Position numbers and translations under genes: made by a program. Shown one piece after another: positions 25,585 to 34,284 of a stretch of 41,585 bases of DNA. The stretch is from Desulfovibrio sp. (GTDB lineage Bacteria > Desulfobacterota > Desulfovibrionia > Desulfovibrionales > Desulfovibrionaceae), in contig JAITSV010000035.1 of NCBI GenBank assembly GCA_031287575.1, forward strand, positions 1 through 41,585. Reading direction: 5' to 3'. Each line of letters begins with the position of its first letter. The stretch's first letter is position 1. A model generated the notes under the pieces. That model did not search any database. It saw nothing but the letters and a program-made list of their open reading frames with translations, and was not told the origin of the DNA.

Positions 25585-26931
25585 TTACTCCACGCCGTAC
25601 TCCTTCAGCTTGCGCCACAGGGTGGTGCGCGGCACGCCCAGCACCTGCGCGGCAAGGCGCTTGTTGTAGCCGGTCTTTTCCAGAATCCTGATCACGTAGC
25701 GGCGTTCCACCTCGGCCAGGGTGGGCAGGCCGTCGCCTTCCAGCGTGTCGAACTCCAGGTTGCGGATGTCCTCCGGCAGGTCCAGCAGGCCGATGGTCTG
25801 CCCGTCGGTCAGGGCCACGGCCCGCTCGATGATGTTTTCCAGTTCGCGCACGTTGCCGGGAAAGCTGTACCCCGTCAGCGCGCCCAGGGCCTGCTCGTCG
25901 ATGCCATGCACGGACTTGCGGAAGGCCAGCGCGTACTTGTCGATGAAGTGGCGCACCAGCAGGGGGATGTCCTCGCGCCGGTCGGCCAGGCGCGGCAGGG
26001 TGGTGCTGACCACGTTGAGCCGGAAAAACAGGTCCTCGCGGAAGGTGCCCTTTTCCACCTCCGCCTTCAGGTCGCGGTTGGTGGCGGCAATGACCCGGAT
26101 GTCCAGGTCCACCGGCTTTGTCCCGCCCACCCGCAGGATGCGCCGTTCCTGCAGCACGTGCAGCAGGCGCACCTGCATGGACAGGGGCATCTCGCCCACC
26201 TCGTCCAGAAACACCGTGCCCCCGCTGGCCGCTTCCAGCAGGCCCACCTTGCTGGCGCTGGCCCCGGTGAAGGCCCCCTTCTCGTACCCGAACAACTCGC
26301 TGCTGATGAGTTCCTCGGTGAAGCCGCCGCAGTTGAAGGTGACGAACGGCTGGTTCTTGCGCGGGGACAGGTGGTGCAGGGCCAGGGCCACCAGCGCCTT
26401 GCCGGTGCCGCTTTCGCCCTGGATCAGCACGTTGCAGTCCACCGGGGCCACCTTGCGGACAAGCGCGAACAAATCCTGGATGGCCGGGCTGTTGCCCACG
26501 ATGGACGACAGGCCGGAACTGCCCAGCAGAGCCTCGCGCAGGCGGGCGTTTTCCATGCGCATGCCGATCTTTTCCTGTGCCCGCTTGGCGATGGCCCGGA
26601 TCTCGGTGAAGTTCACCGGCTTGGTCACGTAGTGGAAAGCCCCCTCGCGCATGGCCTCTATGGCGGTCTGGATACTGCCGTACCCGGTGACGATGACCAC
26701 CTCGGTCTCGGGCCGCAGGGCCTTGATCCTGGGCAACAGTTCCAGCCCGTCCATGTCGGGCAGGCGCATGTCCGAGAACACCACGTCGAAGGGCCGGTCG
26801 ATCATGGCTTCCAGAAACGAGCGGGCGCTCATGAACGCCTCCACCTCGTAGCCTTCCTTGAACAGGGCGTGGCTGAGGCGTTTGCAGACCACGGGTTCGT
26901 CGTCGACGATGGCGACGCGCAACAACAGCAT
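25585..26931 (-). CDS. NtrC-family sigma-54 response regulator
   Basis: The protein has 448 aa, and its ATG overlaps the kinase stop by one base (TGATG). The receiver has Asp10/Asp11, phospho-acceptor Asp54 in FSDMRLP, Thr82 and Lys104. The AAA+ domain has Walker A GESGTGK (172-178), GAFTGA (219-224) and Walker B GGTVFLDE (237-244). The Fis-like helix-turn-helix is KRLAAQVLGVPRTTLWRKLKEYG. Length and order are standard for the family, which opens sigma-54 promoters when phosphorylated. The presumed kinase is the upstream gene. A strong sigma-54 promoter for the divergent cluster lies at 28774-28790, the likeliest target. Its receiver N-terminus (DDEPVVCKRL) resembles the stand-alone receiver at 33847-34275. 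Confidence 0.95.
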   Translation of the reverse strand: MLLLRVAIVDDEPVVCKRLSHALFKEGYEVEAFMSARSFLEAMIDRPFDVVFSDMRLPDMDGLELLPRIKALRPETEVVIVTGYGSIQTAIEAMREGAFHYVTKPVNFTEIRAIAKRAQEKIGMRMENARLREALLGSSGLSSIVGNSPAIQDLFALVRKVAPVDCNVLIQGESGTGKALVALALHHLSPRKNQPFVTFNCGGFTEELISSELFGYEKGAFTGASASKVGLLEAASGGTVFLDEVGEMPLSMQVRLLHVLQERRILRVGGTKPVDLDIRVIAATNRDLKAEVEKGTFREDLFFRLNVVSTTLPRLADRREDIPLLVRHFIDKYALAFRKSVHGIDEQALGALTGYSFPGNVRELENIIERAVALTDGQTIGLLDLPEDIRNLEFDTLEGDGLPTLAEVERRYVIRILEKTGYNKRLAAQVLGVPRTTLWRKLKEYGVE

Positions 26932-28568
26932 CAGATATCCCCCTCTTCGGACGCGGCGGCATCCGTCATTCCGGCATCCCTGCCGTCCCCGGCGGGCCGG
27001 GCCACGGGCAACAGCACCGTGAACGTGGCGCCCCGGCCTTCGCCGCCGTGCACCTCTATGCGGCCCTCGTGCCGGTGCACCAGCGCGTAGGTGACGGCAA
27101 GGCCGAGGCCGGTGCCCTTGCCCACTTCCTTGGTCGAAAAGAACGGCTCGAAGATATGCTCGCGAATGGCCTGCGGTATGCCGGGCCCGGAATCGCGCAC
27201 CTCGAAGGCCACGTGCCCCGGCGGCACGCCCATGGCCACCACGGCCACGCTGCCCCCGCGCGGCGTGGCCTGGATGCCGTTGAGCAGCAGGTTCATGAAC
27301 ACCTGTTGCAGGCTGCGCAGGTCGCCGCGCACCATGGGCAGGTCTGCGGGCACGTGCACCGAAAGGCCGATGCCGGACAGCATCACCTGGTTCTTCAGCA
27401 GGTTGACCGTGGACCCGATGATGTCCGCCGGGCGCAGCGTCACGAAGGTGGGGTGCTCGGTACGCGAAAAGTCCAGCAGGTTGCGCACGATGTCCGACGC
27501 CCGCTCCGCCTGCTGCATGATGTCGCCGATCATCTCCTGCCCGTCGGCGTCAATGGCCTTGCCGGCTTCGCCGTAGTCCTCGCGCAGTCCTTCGGCGCTC
27601 AACAGCACGTTGTTGATGGGGTTGTTCAGCTCGTGCGCGATGCCCGCCGTGAAGGTGCCCAGCGCCGCCATCTTGCGGGCCTGCAACAGGTGCTCCTGGT
27701 TCACGGCCAGTTCGTGCGCCATGCGGTTGAAGGCGTGGATGAAGCTGGCGATCTCGCTCAGCTGTTCCGCCCCGGTGGCGATGGGGCTGAAGTCGCCGCG
27801 CCCCACCCGGCCCGTGGTGGCGGCCACCATGCCCAGGGGGCGCAGCAGACCGGTGGAGATGAGCTTGATGACCAGCACCATCAGCAGCAGGAACACCGCC
27901 AGGAAGGCCAGAGGCAGCACCAGCGTGCGCGCCAGCGCCTTGTGCGCGCGCTCGCGCTTCTGCCCGCGCAGGGCATCTGCGGCATCGATGAGCGACTTGC
28001 CGAGGGTGCGCAGTTCTTCCTGGTTGGCCGTGCCGCCCCGCACCAGGGTGCGCACCGACCGTCCGTAGCGCGAAAGCACATTGCGGAAGCTGTCCAGTTC
28101 CGCCTGCCCCGCCACCATTGCCATGTCGTCGGCCAGTTCGGCGGTCAGGGCGTCGATGCGTTCCAGATAGGCCAGGCTTTCGGTCAGGCTGCCCGCGTCA
28201 CGGTAGAACAGGTAGTTCTTTTCGTAGCGACGCACCTCCAGGATGTTGTTCAGGAGGTCGTCGTAACTTTCGCCCAGCAGCAACCGCTGGCTCACCGTGG
28301 ACAGGCTCCAGTAGTTCAGCGCGGCCAGCGCGCCGATGGAGATGAACGTCACGGCGAACAGGATGAAGATCTTCCCCTTGATGGAACGAAAGAACTGCCG
28401 GGGGCAGCCGAAGACGCTGAAGACCTCCGCCCGGTCGGATGCGGCGGGGGGCGTTGGCGGGGTACCCACCGCACCGGATACGGTGGCCGTACCCGTGGTG
28501 CCCGTTACGGCAGTCGTGCCCGTGGAGAAAGACTGGTCGTCCCCTGAGAAATCCTGTTGGCTGTTCAT
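26931..28568 (-). CDS. Membrane sensor histidine kinase
   Basis: The protein has 545 aa. A Thr/Gly/Ala-rich N-terminus of ~60 residues precedes TM1 (about 66-85). A helical extracytoplasmic domain follows (about 86-213, with [12 protein letters not shown], as in four-helix-bundle sensors), then TM2 (about 214-236) and a HAMP linker ([20 protein letters not shown]). The H-box has His312 in [12 protein letters not shown]. The HATPase has N-box [26 protein letters not shown] and GTGLGLAV. It should autophosphorylate at His312 and pass phosphate to the downstream sigma-54 regulator, and possibly to the stand-alone receiver encoded among the dikinase-like genes. The signal is unknown; the neighbouring TauE/SafE permease hints at a sulfur compound or anion. 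Confidence 0.94.
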   Translation of the reverse strand: MNSQQDFSGDDQSFSTGTTAVTGTTGTATVSGAVGTPPTPPAASDRAEVFSVFGCPRQFFRSIKGKIFILFAVTFISIGALAALNYWSLSTVSQRLLLGESYDDLLNNILEVRRYEKNYLFYRDAGSLTESLAYLERIDALTAELADDMAMVAGQAELDSFRNVLSRYGRSVRTLVRGGTANQEELRTLGKSLIDAADALRGQKRERAHKALARTLVLPLAFLAVFLLLMVLVIKLISTGLLRPLGMVAATTGRVGRGDFSPIATGAEQLSEIASFIHAFNRMAHELAVNQEHLLQARKMAALGTFTAGIAHELNNPINNVLLSAEGLREDYGEAGKAIDADGQEMIGDIMQQAERASDIVRNLLDFSRTEHPTFVTLRPADIIGSTVNLLKNQVMLSGIGLSVHVPADLPMVRGDLRSLQQVFMNLLLNGIQATPRGGSVAVVAMGVPPGHVAFEVRDSGPGIPQAIREHIFEPFFSTKEVGKGTGLGLAVTYALVHRHEGRIEVHGGEGRGATFTVLLPVARPAGDGRDAGMTDAAASEEGDI

Positions 28569-28654
28569 GCTGTATTCCTGGTGGGTTGCCGTCGACGGAC
28601 ACTGGTGGATACCCGCCCGCCGCGAGCGCCGACACCTGTCCTATTCCCATATTG

Positions 28655-28674
28655 AAACATTTTTCACGATGTTT
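28655..28674. promoter_or_regulatory. Dyad, candidate enhancer site for the sigma-54 regulator
   Basis: AAACAT-N8-ATGTTT is a perfect 6-bp inverted repeat. Its centre is about 137 bp upstream of the predicted UspA-like transcript start and about 96 bp upstream of the kinase ATG. The position suits a sigma-54 activator site that could also autoregulate the kinase operon. Assignment is inferred. Confidence 0.4.
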
Positions 28675-28773
28675 ACGCGCAGGCTGTTCAAAATGGAATA
28701 GCCCAGCCACCCCTCCTCCGCCCCTCATTTCGACAACCAACCGGAACAACTCATTAAAAAAATGCGTTCCCGC

Positions 28774-28790
28774 ATGGCATCGCGGTTGCT
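28774..28790 (+). promoter_or_regulatory. Sigma-54 promoter for the UspA/TauE/dikinase-like cluster
   Basis: ATGGCATCGCGGTTGCT matches the core TGGCA-N7-TTGCT, with GG and GC exactly 10 nt apart. The predicted start is near 28801, so the leader before the ATG at 28814 is only about 13 nt and contains the ribosome site GAGG (28804-28807). The divergent operon encodes a GAFTGA-type activator. Confidence 0.65.
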
Positions 28791-28813
28791 TAGGGCGCCG
28801 CACGAGGTCGTGC

Positions 28814-29206
28814 ATGGAACGCATTCTTGTTGGCATCGACGAACGCCGCGCCCACTGGGAGGCGCTGGCCCATGGCTGTTCGCTGGCCCGGCGCATCCGG
28901 GCCCGGCTGTACGTGCTGTTCGTGAACGGCACGCGGGCCGGGGCTTCCGGCGGCGCGGTGCGCCAGCGTCTGGAACTGCTGGTGGGCGCGGCCAAGGCCG
29001 AAGGAGTTCCCGTGGAATATTTCATCGCCGAAGGAGGATACGAGGACGCCATAGTTTCATTCGTGAACACCCACGGAATAACGCTGCTCATTCATGAAGC
29101 GGCTCCCATCGATCATGCTGCCACCGGCCATGCCGTATCCGCGTTGCAGGCGCTGCGCCACCGGATTTCGTGCCGGGTCGAGATCGTGAATCCCAAACGT
29201 GCATAA
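28814..29206 (+). CDS. UspA-like small protein
   Basis: The protein has 130 aa from the ATG at 28814, with GAGG six bases upstream. The start MERILVGIDE and the layout (ALAHGCSLARRIRARLYVLFV, then a second alpha/beta half ending CRVEIVNP) match the universal stress protein fold. The ATP-binding G-x2-G-x9-G(S/T) motif expected near the C-terminus is not visible (LLIHEAAPIDHAATGHAVS instead), so it may not bind ATP. It is the first gene behind the sigma-54 promoter, 32 bp before the TauE/SafE permease, which suggests an accessory or sensing role for the cluster. Confidence 0.8.
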   Translation: MERILVGIDERRAHWEALAHGCSLARRIRARLYVLFVNGTRAGASGGAVRQRLELLVGAAKAEGVPVEYFIAEGGYEDAIVSFVNTHGITLLIHEAAPIDHAATGHAVSALQALRHRISCRVEIVNPKRA

Positions 29207-29238
29207 CGTGCGCTGATGCACCACAACGAGGCTGACGT

Positions 29239-30189
29239 ATGAACATACCGCTGCACATGTACCTGCCCATAGCAGGAAACAGCGTGAACATCGCCGCCAT
29301 CCTGGGCCTTGGCGGGGCCGTCGGGCTGCTTTCGGGCATCTTCGGCGTGGGCGGGGGCTTTCTGATGACCCCCCTGCTGATCATGCTGGGCATTCCGCCC
29401 ACGGTTGCCGCCGCATCCGATTCCAACCAGATCGTGGGGGCCTCCACCTCCGGCACGCTGGCCCATTTCCGCCTGGGCAACGTCGATTTCAAAATGGGAC
29501 TGCTGCTGCTGGTGGGCGGCGTGGCAGGCGGCAGCGTGGGCGTGCGCATCATCAAGCTGCTGCGCGCCATGGGCAACGCCGACTTCCTGATCAACGTCAC
29601 CTACGTGCTCATGCTGGGGCTGGTGGGCGGCTACATGTTCTTCGAAAGCCTGCAGGCGCTGCGCGCGCCGCGCGCCGGGGCAACCCCCACGGCCGCGTCC
29701 GGCGCGGCTCCTGCCCGTGAATCCCTGTACGAACGCTGCATCCGCAGCATGCCGTGGCAGACGGACTTTCCCCGTTCCGGGGTGCGCCTTTCGCTGCTCA
29801 TGCCGCTGGGGCTGGGCGCGCTGGTGGGCGTGCTGGCCGCCATCATGGGCGTGGGCGGCGGGTTCATCATGGTGCCGGTGATGGTCTACCTGCTGCGCAT
29901 GCCCATGCACGTGGTGGTGGGCACCAGCCTGTTCCAGATCCTGTTCACCTGCGTCAACGTGACCATCATGCAATCCATCGAAAACCACACCGTGGACTTC
30001 ATCCTGGCCCTCTTGCTGCTCATCGGCTCGTCCGTGGGCGCGCAGGTGGGCACGCGCATCGGCAAGAAGCTGCAGGGCGACCAGCTGAAGATCCTGCTGG
30101 CAACGCTGGTGCTTGCCGTCATGGGCAAGATGCTCTTCGATCTGCTGGCGCGCCCCGACGTGCTGCTGGCCTACGCGGGAGGGCATTAG
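29239..30189 (+). CDS. TauE/SafE (DUF81) family membrane permease
   Basis: The protein has 316 aa, with GAGG upstream of the ATG. The two halves each carry the family repeat: SGIFGVGGGFLMTPLLIML near residues 35-53, and AIMGVGGGFIMVPVMVYLL in the second half. About eight membrane helices are split by a cytoplasmic Ala/Pro-rich loop (LRAPRAGATPTAASGAAPA). Conserved SNQIVGASTSG also fits. The family exports or imports sulfite, sulfoacetate and other small organosulfur or carboxylate anions. In a sulfate reducer, sulfite or a sulfonate is a reasonable guess, not shown. It is followed 2 bp later by the TIGR02186-like gene. Confidence 0.93.
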   Translation: MNIPLHMYLPIAGNSVNIAAILGLGGAVGLLSGIFGVGGGFLMTPLLIMLGIPPTVAAASDSNQIVGASTSGTLAHFRLGNVDFKMGLLLLVGGVAGGSVGVRIIKLLRAMGNADFLINVTYVLMLGLVGGYMFFESLQALRAPRAGATPTAASGAAPARESLYERCIRSMPWQTDFPRSGVRLSLLMPLGLGALVGVLAAIMGVGGGFIMVPVMVYLLRMPMHVVVGTSLFQILFTCVNVTIMQSIENHTVDFILALLLLIGSSVGAQVGTRIGKKLQGDQLKILLATLVLAVMGKMLFDLLARPDVLLAYAGGH

Positions 30190-30191
30190 CC

Positions 30192-30965
30192 ATGCGTCGC
30201 ACGCATCCGTTGCACATCGTTTCCGGCCTGCTCCTGTGTCTGTGCCTGCTGGCCGCCACGGCCCGCGCCGATGACGGCGGCGTGGCCCTGGCCGTGAAGC
30301 CCGGCGACATCGTCATCGGCACCGCGTACACCGGCACCACCCTGCATTTCTCGGGCGAGGCGCCGCGCGGCAGCGCCATCGTGGCCCGGTTCACCGGGGC
30401 TTCCGGCGACCTGGCCCTGCGGCAGAAAGGCAAGGCCTTCGGCCTGTTGTGGATGAACATGGGCACCGTGCACCTGCACGACGTGCCGTCGGTGTACCTG
30501 GTGGCCTCGTCGCGTCCGCTGGCGGACATCGGCGGCACCGGCCTTGGCCTCGACGCCGTGCGCGCCGGGGTGCAGCAGGAAGGGGGCGCGGCAGCCCAGG
30601 GCCCCGACGGGCTGGACGCGCTGGACGTGCCCGCCGAACTGGTGCGCCTGAAGCAGCACGACGGCCTGTACCGCGAAGGCGTGGGCGGCATCACCGTCAC
30701 CGACGACGGGACCTTCTCCGCCGAGTTGGCCATCCCCTCGCGCATGTCTCCCGGCACCTACACGGTGGAAGTGTTCGCCCTGCGCGACGGGCAGGTGGCG
30801 GGTTCCACCTCCGCGCCGGTGCGGGCCGAACTGGTGGGCGCGCCCGCGTGGCTCGCGCACATGGCCTTCGACCGGGGGCTGCTGTACGGCGTGCTGGCCA
30901 CGCTGGTGGCCATCCTGGCCGGGTTGGCCGTGGGGTTGGTGTTTCAGAGCAAGGGCGCCCATTAG
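30192..30965 (+). CDS. TIGR02186-like (Alph_Pro_TM) exported protein with C-terminal membrane helix
   Basis: The protein has 257 aa, with GGGAGG before the ATG. A signal peptide occupies the first ~25 residues (HIVSGLLLCLCLLAATARA). A beta-rich domain follows (VKPGDIVIGTAYTGTTLHFSGEAPRGSAIVARFTG in two halves), ending in one C-terminal helix (LLYGVLATLVAILAGLAVGLVF). This is the layout of the Alph_Pro_TM/TIGR02186 family, which I recall occurring next to TauE/SafE permeases. The bulk should face the periplasm, tethered to the inner membrane. It probably works with the permease as a periplasmic partner, but no biochemical function is established that I can name. Confidence 0.75.
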   Translation: MRRTHPLHIVSGLLLCLCLLAATARADDGGVALAVKPGDIVIGTAYTGTTLHFSGEAPRGSAIVARFTGASGDLALRQKGKAFGLLWMNMGTVHLHDVPSVYLVASSRPLADIGGTGLGLDAVRAGVQQEGGAAAQGPDGLDALDVPAELVRLKQHDGLYREGVGGITVTDDGTFSAELAIPSRMSPGTYTVEVFALRDGQVAGSTSAPVRAELVGAPAWLAHMAFDRGLLYGVLATLVAILAGLAVGLVFQSKGAH

Positions 30966-31017
30966 GGGCCAAATTGGCCTTTTGCCCGTTGGCATCCGAC
31001 CCGAAGGGCGCAAAGCG

Positions 31018-31056
31018 TGCCCGTTAGGGGAGCGCGTAGCGCGAGTCTTACGGGCA
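31018..31056 (+). other. Inverted repeat in the spacer before the dikinase-like genes
   Basis: TGCCCGT (31018-31024) and ACGGGCA (31050-31056) form a perfect 7-bp outer stem around 25 nt that can fold further (GCGC-GTA-GCGC). Just upstream is GGCCAA-A-TTGGCC (30967-30979) followed by TTTT, and downstream GGTCAAA occurs twice, 23 bp apart (31070-31076 and 31093-31099), before a TATACT (31111-31116). The segment looks regulatory, but no specific class is recognised. Confidence 0.35.
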
Positions 31057-31181
31057 TCGTGCGCAACGCGGTCAAACTTCACCCGCCATCTCGGTCAAAT
31101 ACGATAAGAGTATACTCCCTCATGGCAGTTTCGTTTTCCTTGCCAACGGACAAAAATCCTCATTTGGCCTGCTAAATATCA

Positions 31182-31230
31182 GGGGATTCAATCCCCCCGC
31201 CACTACCGGGGGGCGGTCCGCCGCCCCCCG
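31182..31230 (+). promoter_or_regulatory. Competing hairpins in the leader of paralogue A
   Basis: Three overlapping stems can form: GGGGAT/ATCCCC (31182-31187 with 31191-31196), CCCCCCG/CGGGGGG (31193-31199 with 31207-31213), and CGGGGGGCGG/CCGCCCCCCG (31207-31216 with 31221-31230, loop TCCG). The last two exclude each other, as do the first two. The strongest ends 5 nt before the GGAG ribosome site (31236-31239) of the GTG start at 31245. The architecture resembles a translational attenuator; no ligand is known. Confidence 0.4.
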
Positions 31231-31244
31231 CACCCGGAGCAGCC

Positions 31245-33878
31245 GTGGAAATCCTCTCGCACATGGCCGACCTTCTCGCCCGCTGGCGCGGTTCGCGGGG
31301 GCTGCCGTTCGCGCTGCTCTTCAAGAAATTCAAGAGCATCCTCGAACGCAACAACCGCATCCTCGAACTGATGGCCGACATGGGCGACAAGCTGGGCGGC
31401 GAATACGTGTTCGACCGCCAGTACATCGTCGATGCCTGCGAACAGCTGGACGACCACGTCTTCAAGCTCATCTCGGACATGAGCGTGCTGGGCCAGCGCA
31501 AGAACGTGGAGCTGTTCCTGGCCTTCGAGCGCATCCAGCACCAGTTGCAGGAGGAAATCGCCGGGCGCCACCATTTCGAGGGGGGACGGCTGGTGCTGCC
31601 GTTCCGCGACATCGGCCCGGACGCCGAGGACGAGGTGGGCGGCAAGCTGACCCAACTGGGCGACCTGTCCAACCGCCTGCACCTGCGCACGCCCGACGGC
31701 TTCGCCATCACCACCGCCGCCTTCTTCGCCTTCATGACCCGCAACGGCCTGCTGGCGCAGGCCCAGCGCGGCATGCAGGACTGGGACGGCACCGACAAGG
31801 GCCTGCGCGAACTTTCCGACCGCATGCAGCGCGGCATCCACGATGCCCCGCTGCCGTGGGGGCTGGTGGCCCAGATCAACGCCATGGTGGACGTGCTGGG
31901 CATGCGCCGCAAGCAGCCCCTGCGTCTGGCCCTGCGCAGCAGCGCCTGGGGCGAGGATGGCGACGCCAGCTTTGCCGGGCAGTACGCCACGGAACTGAAC
32001 GTGCCGCCCGACCGGGTGGTGGAGGCGTACAAGAACGTCATCGCCAGCGTCTATTCCGTGGAAGCATGGCGCTACCGGCTGGACAGGGGCTTTCACGAAA
32101 GCGAAGTGGCCATGGCCGTGGGCTGCCAGCTGATGGCCCACAGCCGGGCAAGCGGGGTGCTGTACACCTGCGCCCTGCACGCGGGCGACAACTGCGAGGC
32201 CATGGTCGTCAGCGCCGCGTGGGGCGGCGGCGCCGCCGTGGTGGGCGGCGAGACGGCGACGGACACCTTTCTGATGGAACGCACCCCGCCCTACCGCATC
32301 ATCACCCGCGAAATCGCCCACAAGGCGCGGCGCATGGTGCCCGCGCCCAAGGGCGACATGACCTGGGAAGACGTGCCCCCCGACGGGCAGGACGCCCCCT
32401 GCCTGACCGACGCCCAGTTGGAGCAGCTGGCGCGCGCGGGCATGTCGCTGGAGCGGTATCACAAACGTCCGCAGGACGTGGAATGGACCTTCGACGCCGA
32501 GGGCGAACTGCACGTGCTGCAATCGCGCCCGCTGTGCACCACGGCGGAGGCGGGCCTGTGCGTGCCGGTGCAGGACGCCACCAGCCGGGCGGAGGTCATC
32601 CTGTCCGGCCGGGGCATGGTGGCCCAGCGCGGGGTGGCCGTGGGCCGGGTGGTGCTGGTGGACCACGCCACGGACCTGGACACCTTTCCCGACGGCGGCA
32701 TCCTGGTATCCAAGTACACCTCGCCACGCTATGCGCGGGTCATGCGGCGGGCGCAGGGCATCATCACCGACGTGGGTTCGCCCACGGGGCACATGGCCAC
32801 CATTGCCCGCGAGCAGCGCGTGCCCGCCGTGGTGAACACCGAAGTGGCCACGGAACTCTTGCGCGACGGCGAGGAAATCACCCTCGACGCCACCCAGAAC
32901 GTGATCTACCGGGGGCGCATCGCGGAGCTGGACCGCTTCGAGCGCACCGAGACCGACGTGTTCGAGGAATCGTACGAATACCGGCTGCTGCGGCGCCTGC
33001 TGAAGCGCATCTCGCCGCTGAACCTGGTGGACCCGCATTCCGACGACTTCAAGCCCAGGGCCTGCCGCACCTACCACGACATCACCCGGTACATTCACGA
33101 AAAGGCCGTGGAAACGCTGGTGGACCTCAGCCAGCGGCACGAGGCGCTGCACCATGCCCCGGCCCGCCGCCTGCTGGACGGTCCGCCGCTGGGGCTTACC
33201 GTCATCGACGCGGGCGGCGGCACCGAATGCCTGCCCGAAGAGGCCGGGCTGGTCACCGGGCAGGTCTGCTCCGTGCCGCTGCGCGCCTTTCTGGACGGGC
33301 TGACCGAATCGGGCATGTGGGACACGGCGCCGGTGCCGGTGGACCTTGGCAGCTTCATGTCCAGCTTCACGCGCACCTTCAGCGCCTCGCAGGCGGGCCC
33401 GCGCGAGGTGGGCCGCAACCTGGCCGTGGTGCTGCGCGAATACATGAACGTGAACATGCGCCTGGGCTACCATTTCAACATCATCGACGCCTACATAGGC
33501 AGCACCATCAACGACAACTACATCTACTTCCGGTTCCTTGGCGGGGTCACGGAACTGGTGCGGCGCTCGCGCCGGGCGCGCTTCGTGGCCGAGGTGCTGG
33601 AACGCTTCGACTTTCGCGTGGAGGTTCACGGCGACCTCGTGGTAGGCCGTATCAAGAAGCTGTCGGAGCCGCGCATGCTGCTGCGCATGCGCATGCTGGG
33701 CGGACTGGTGGGCTATGCCCGCCAGCTCGACGCCCGCATGCACAGCGACGAGCAGGTGACGGACCACGTGCGGACCTTCATGGAGGCCATTTCCAACGTC
33801 GTCGCCACACACCACGACGACCGGACCGAACGCAAGGGAGGCGGACATGCCGTCACGACTGCGCATCCTGGTGCTTGA
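31245..33878 (+). CDS. Dikinase-like protein, paralogue A: ATP-grasp, swivelling His domain, unknown C-terminal domain
   Basis: The protein has 877 aa from the GTG with GGAG upstream. Residues ~25-105 form a helical N-terminal domain shared with paralogues B and C. ATP-grasp (PPDK_N-type) follows: VGGKLTQLGDLSNR (131-144), ALRSSAWGEDGDASFAGQYAT (from 229) and QDVEWTFDAEGELHVLQSRPL. The swivelling PEP-utiliser domain has ITDVGSPTGHMATIARE with phospho-acceptor His516. The PEP/pyruvate barrel that normally follows is missing. Instead a ~280-residue domain carries CRTYHDI (Cys607), VIDAGGG and MRLGYHF (His743), followed by YFRFLGG. By analogy with PEP synthase and rifampicin phosphotransferase, ATP should phosphorylate His516, and the last domain should choose the acceptor. 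The acceptor is unknown. Its 3' end overlaps the receiver gene by 32 nt. Confidence 0.85.
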   Translation: MEILSHMADLLARWRGSRGLPFALLFKKFKSILERNNRILELMADMGDKLGGEYVFDRQYIVDACEQLDDHVFKLISDMSVLGQRKNVELFLAFERIQHQLQEEIAGRHHFEGGRLVLPFRDIGPDAEDEVGGKLTQLGDLSNRLHLRTPDGFAITTAAFFAFMTRNGLLAQAQRGMQDWDGTDKGLRELSDRMQRGIHDAPLPWGLVAQINAMVDVLGMRRKQPLRLALRSSAWGEDGDASFAGQYATELNVPPDRVVEAYKNVIASVYSVEAWRYRLDRGFHESEVAMAVGCQLMAHSRASGVLYTCALHAGDNCEAMVVSAAWGGGAAVVGGETATDTFLMERTPPYRIITREIAHKARRMVPAPKGDMTWEDVPPDGQDAPCLTDAQLEQLARAGMSLERYHKRPQDVEWTFDAEGELHVLQSRPLCTTAEAGLCVPVQDATSRAEVILSGRGMVAQRGVAVGRVVLVDHATDLDTFPDGGILVSKYTSPRYARVMRRAQGIITDVGSPTGHMATIAREQRVPAVVNTEVATELLRDGEEITLDATQNVIYRGRIAELDRFERTETDVFEESYEYRLLRRLLKRISPLNLVDPHSDDFKPRACRTYHDITRYIHEKAVETLVDLSQRHEALHHAPARRLLDGPPLGLTVIDAGGGTECLPEEAGLVTGQVCSVPLRAFLDGLTESGMWDTAPVPVDLGSFMSSFTRTFSASQAGPREVGRNLAVVLREYMNVNMRLGYHFNIIDAYIGSTINDNYIYFRFLGGVTELVRRSRRARFVAEVLERFDFRVEVHGDLVVGRIKKLSEPRMLLRMRMLGGLVGYARQLDARMHSDEQVTDHVRTFMEAISNVVATHHDDRTERKGGGHAVTTAHPGA

Positions 33879-34275
33879 CGACGAACCCATCGTCTGCAAG
33901 CGGCTGAAACCCGCCTTCCAGAAGGCGGGGTACGAGGTGGAAACCTGCACCGACAGCGCCACCGCGCTGCAACGCATAGAAGAAACCGCGTTCGACGTGG
34001 TGGTCACGGACCTGAAGATGGAAGGGGCCGACGGCCTGCAGGTGGTGGAGCGCACCCACCAGGTACTTCCCCGGGCGCGCATCGTGGTCATCACCGGGTT
34101 CGCCACGCTGGACACGGCCAAGGAATCGTTCCGCAAGGGCGCGTTCGACTTCGTGGCCAAGCCGTTCAAGCTGGGCGACATCCTGGACTGCGTGCGGCGC
34201 ATCGAGGCGGAACTGCGCGAGGGCGCGGAACGGGGCGATGCGGACGGCGGGGCCGGAAAGGATACGAGCAGCTAG
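33847..34275 (+). CDS. Stand-alone CheY-like receiver protein
   Basis: The protein has 142 aa from the ATG at 33847 with an excellent GGGAGGC upstream; it overlaps the end of paralogue A. It has a complete receiver domain: Asp11/Asp12 (VLDDEP), phospho-acceptor Asp55 (VVTDLKM), Thr83 and Lys105 (AKPF). A charged, disordered tail replaces any output domain. The N-terminus DDEPIVCKRLKPAFQKAGYEV closely resembles the start of the sigma-54 regulator at 25585-26931 (DDEPVVCKRLSHALFKEGYEV), which suggests a common kinase, probably the one at 26931-28568. Placed between two phosphotransfer-domain proteins, it could regulate them allosterically or act as a phosphate shuttle. Confidence 0.9.
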   Translation: MPSRLRILVLDDEPIVCKRLKPAFQKAGYEVETCTDSATALQRIEETAFDVVVTDLKMEGADGLQVVERTHQVLPRARIVVITGFATLDTAKESFRKGAFDFVAKPFKLGDILDCVRRIEAELREGAERGDADGGAGKDTSS

Positions 34276-34284
34276 GGGGCGCGC

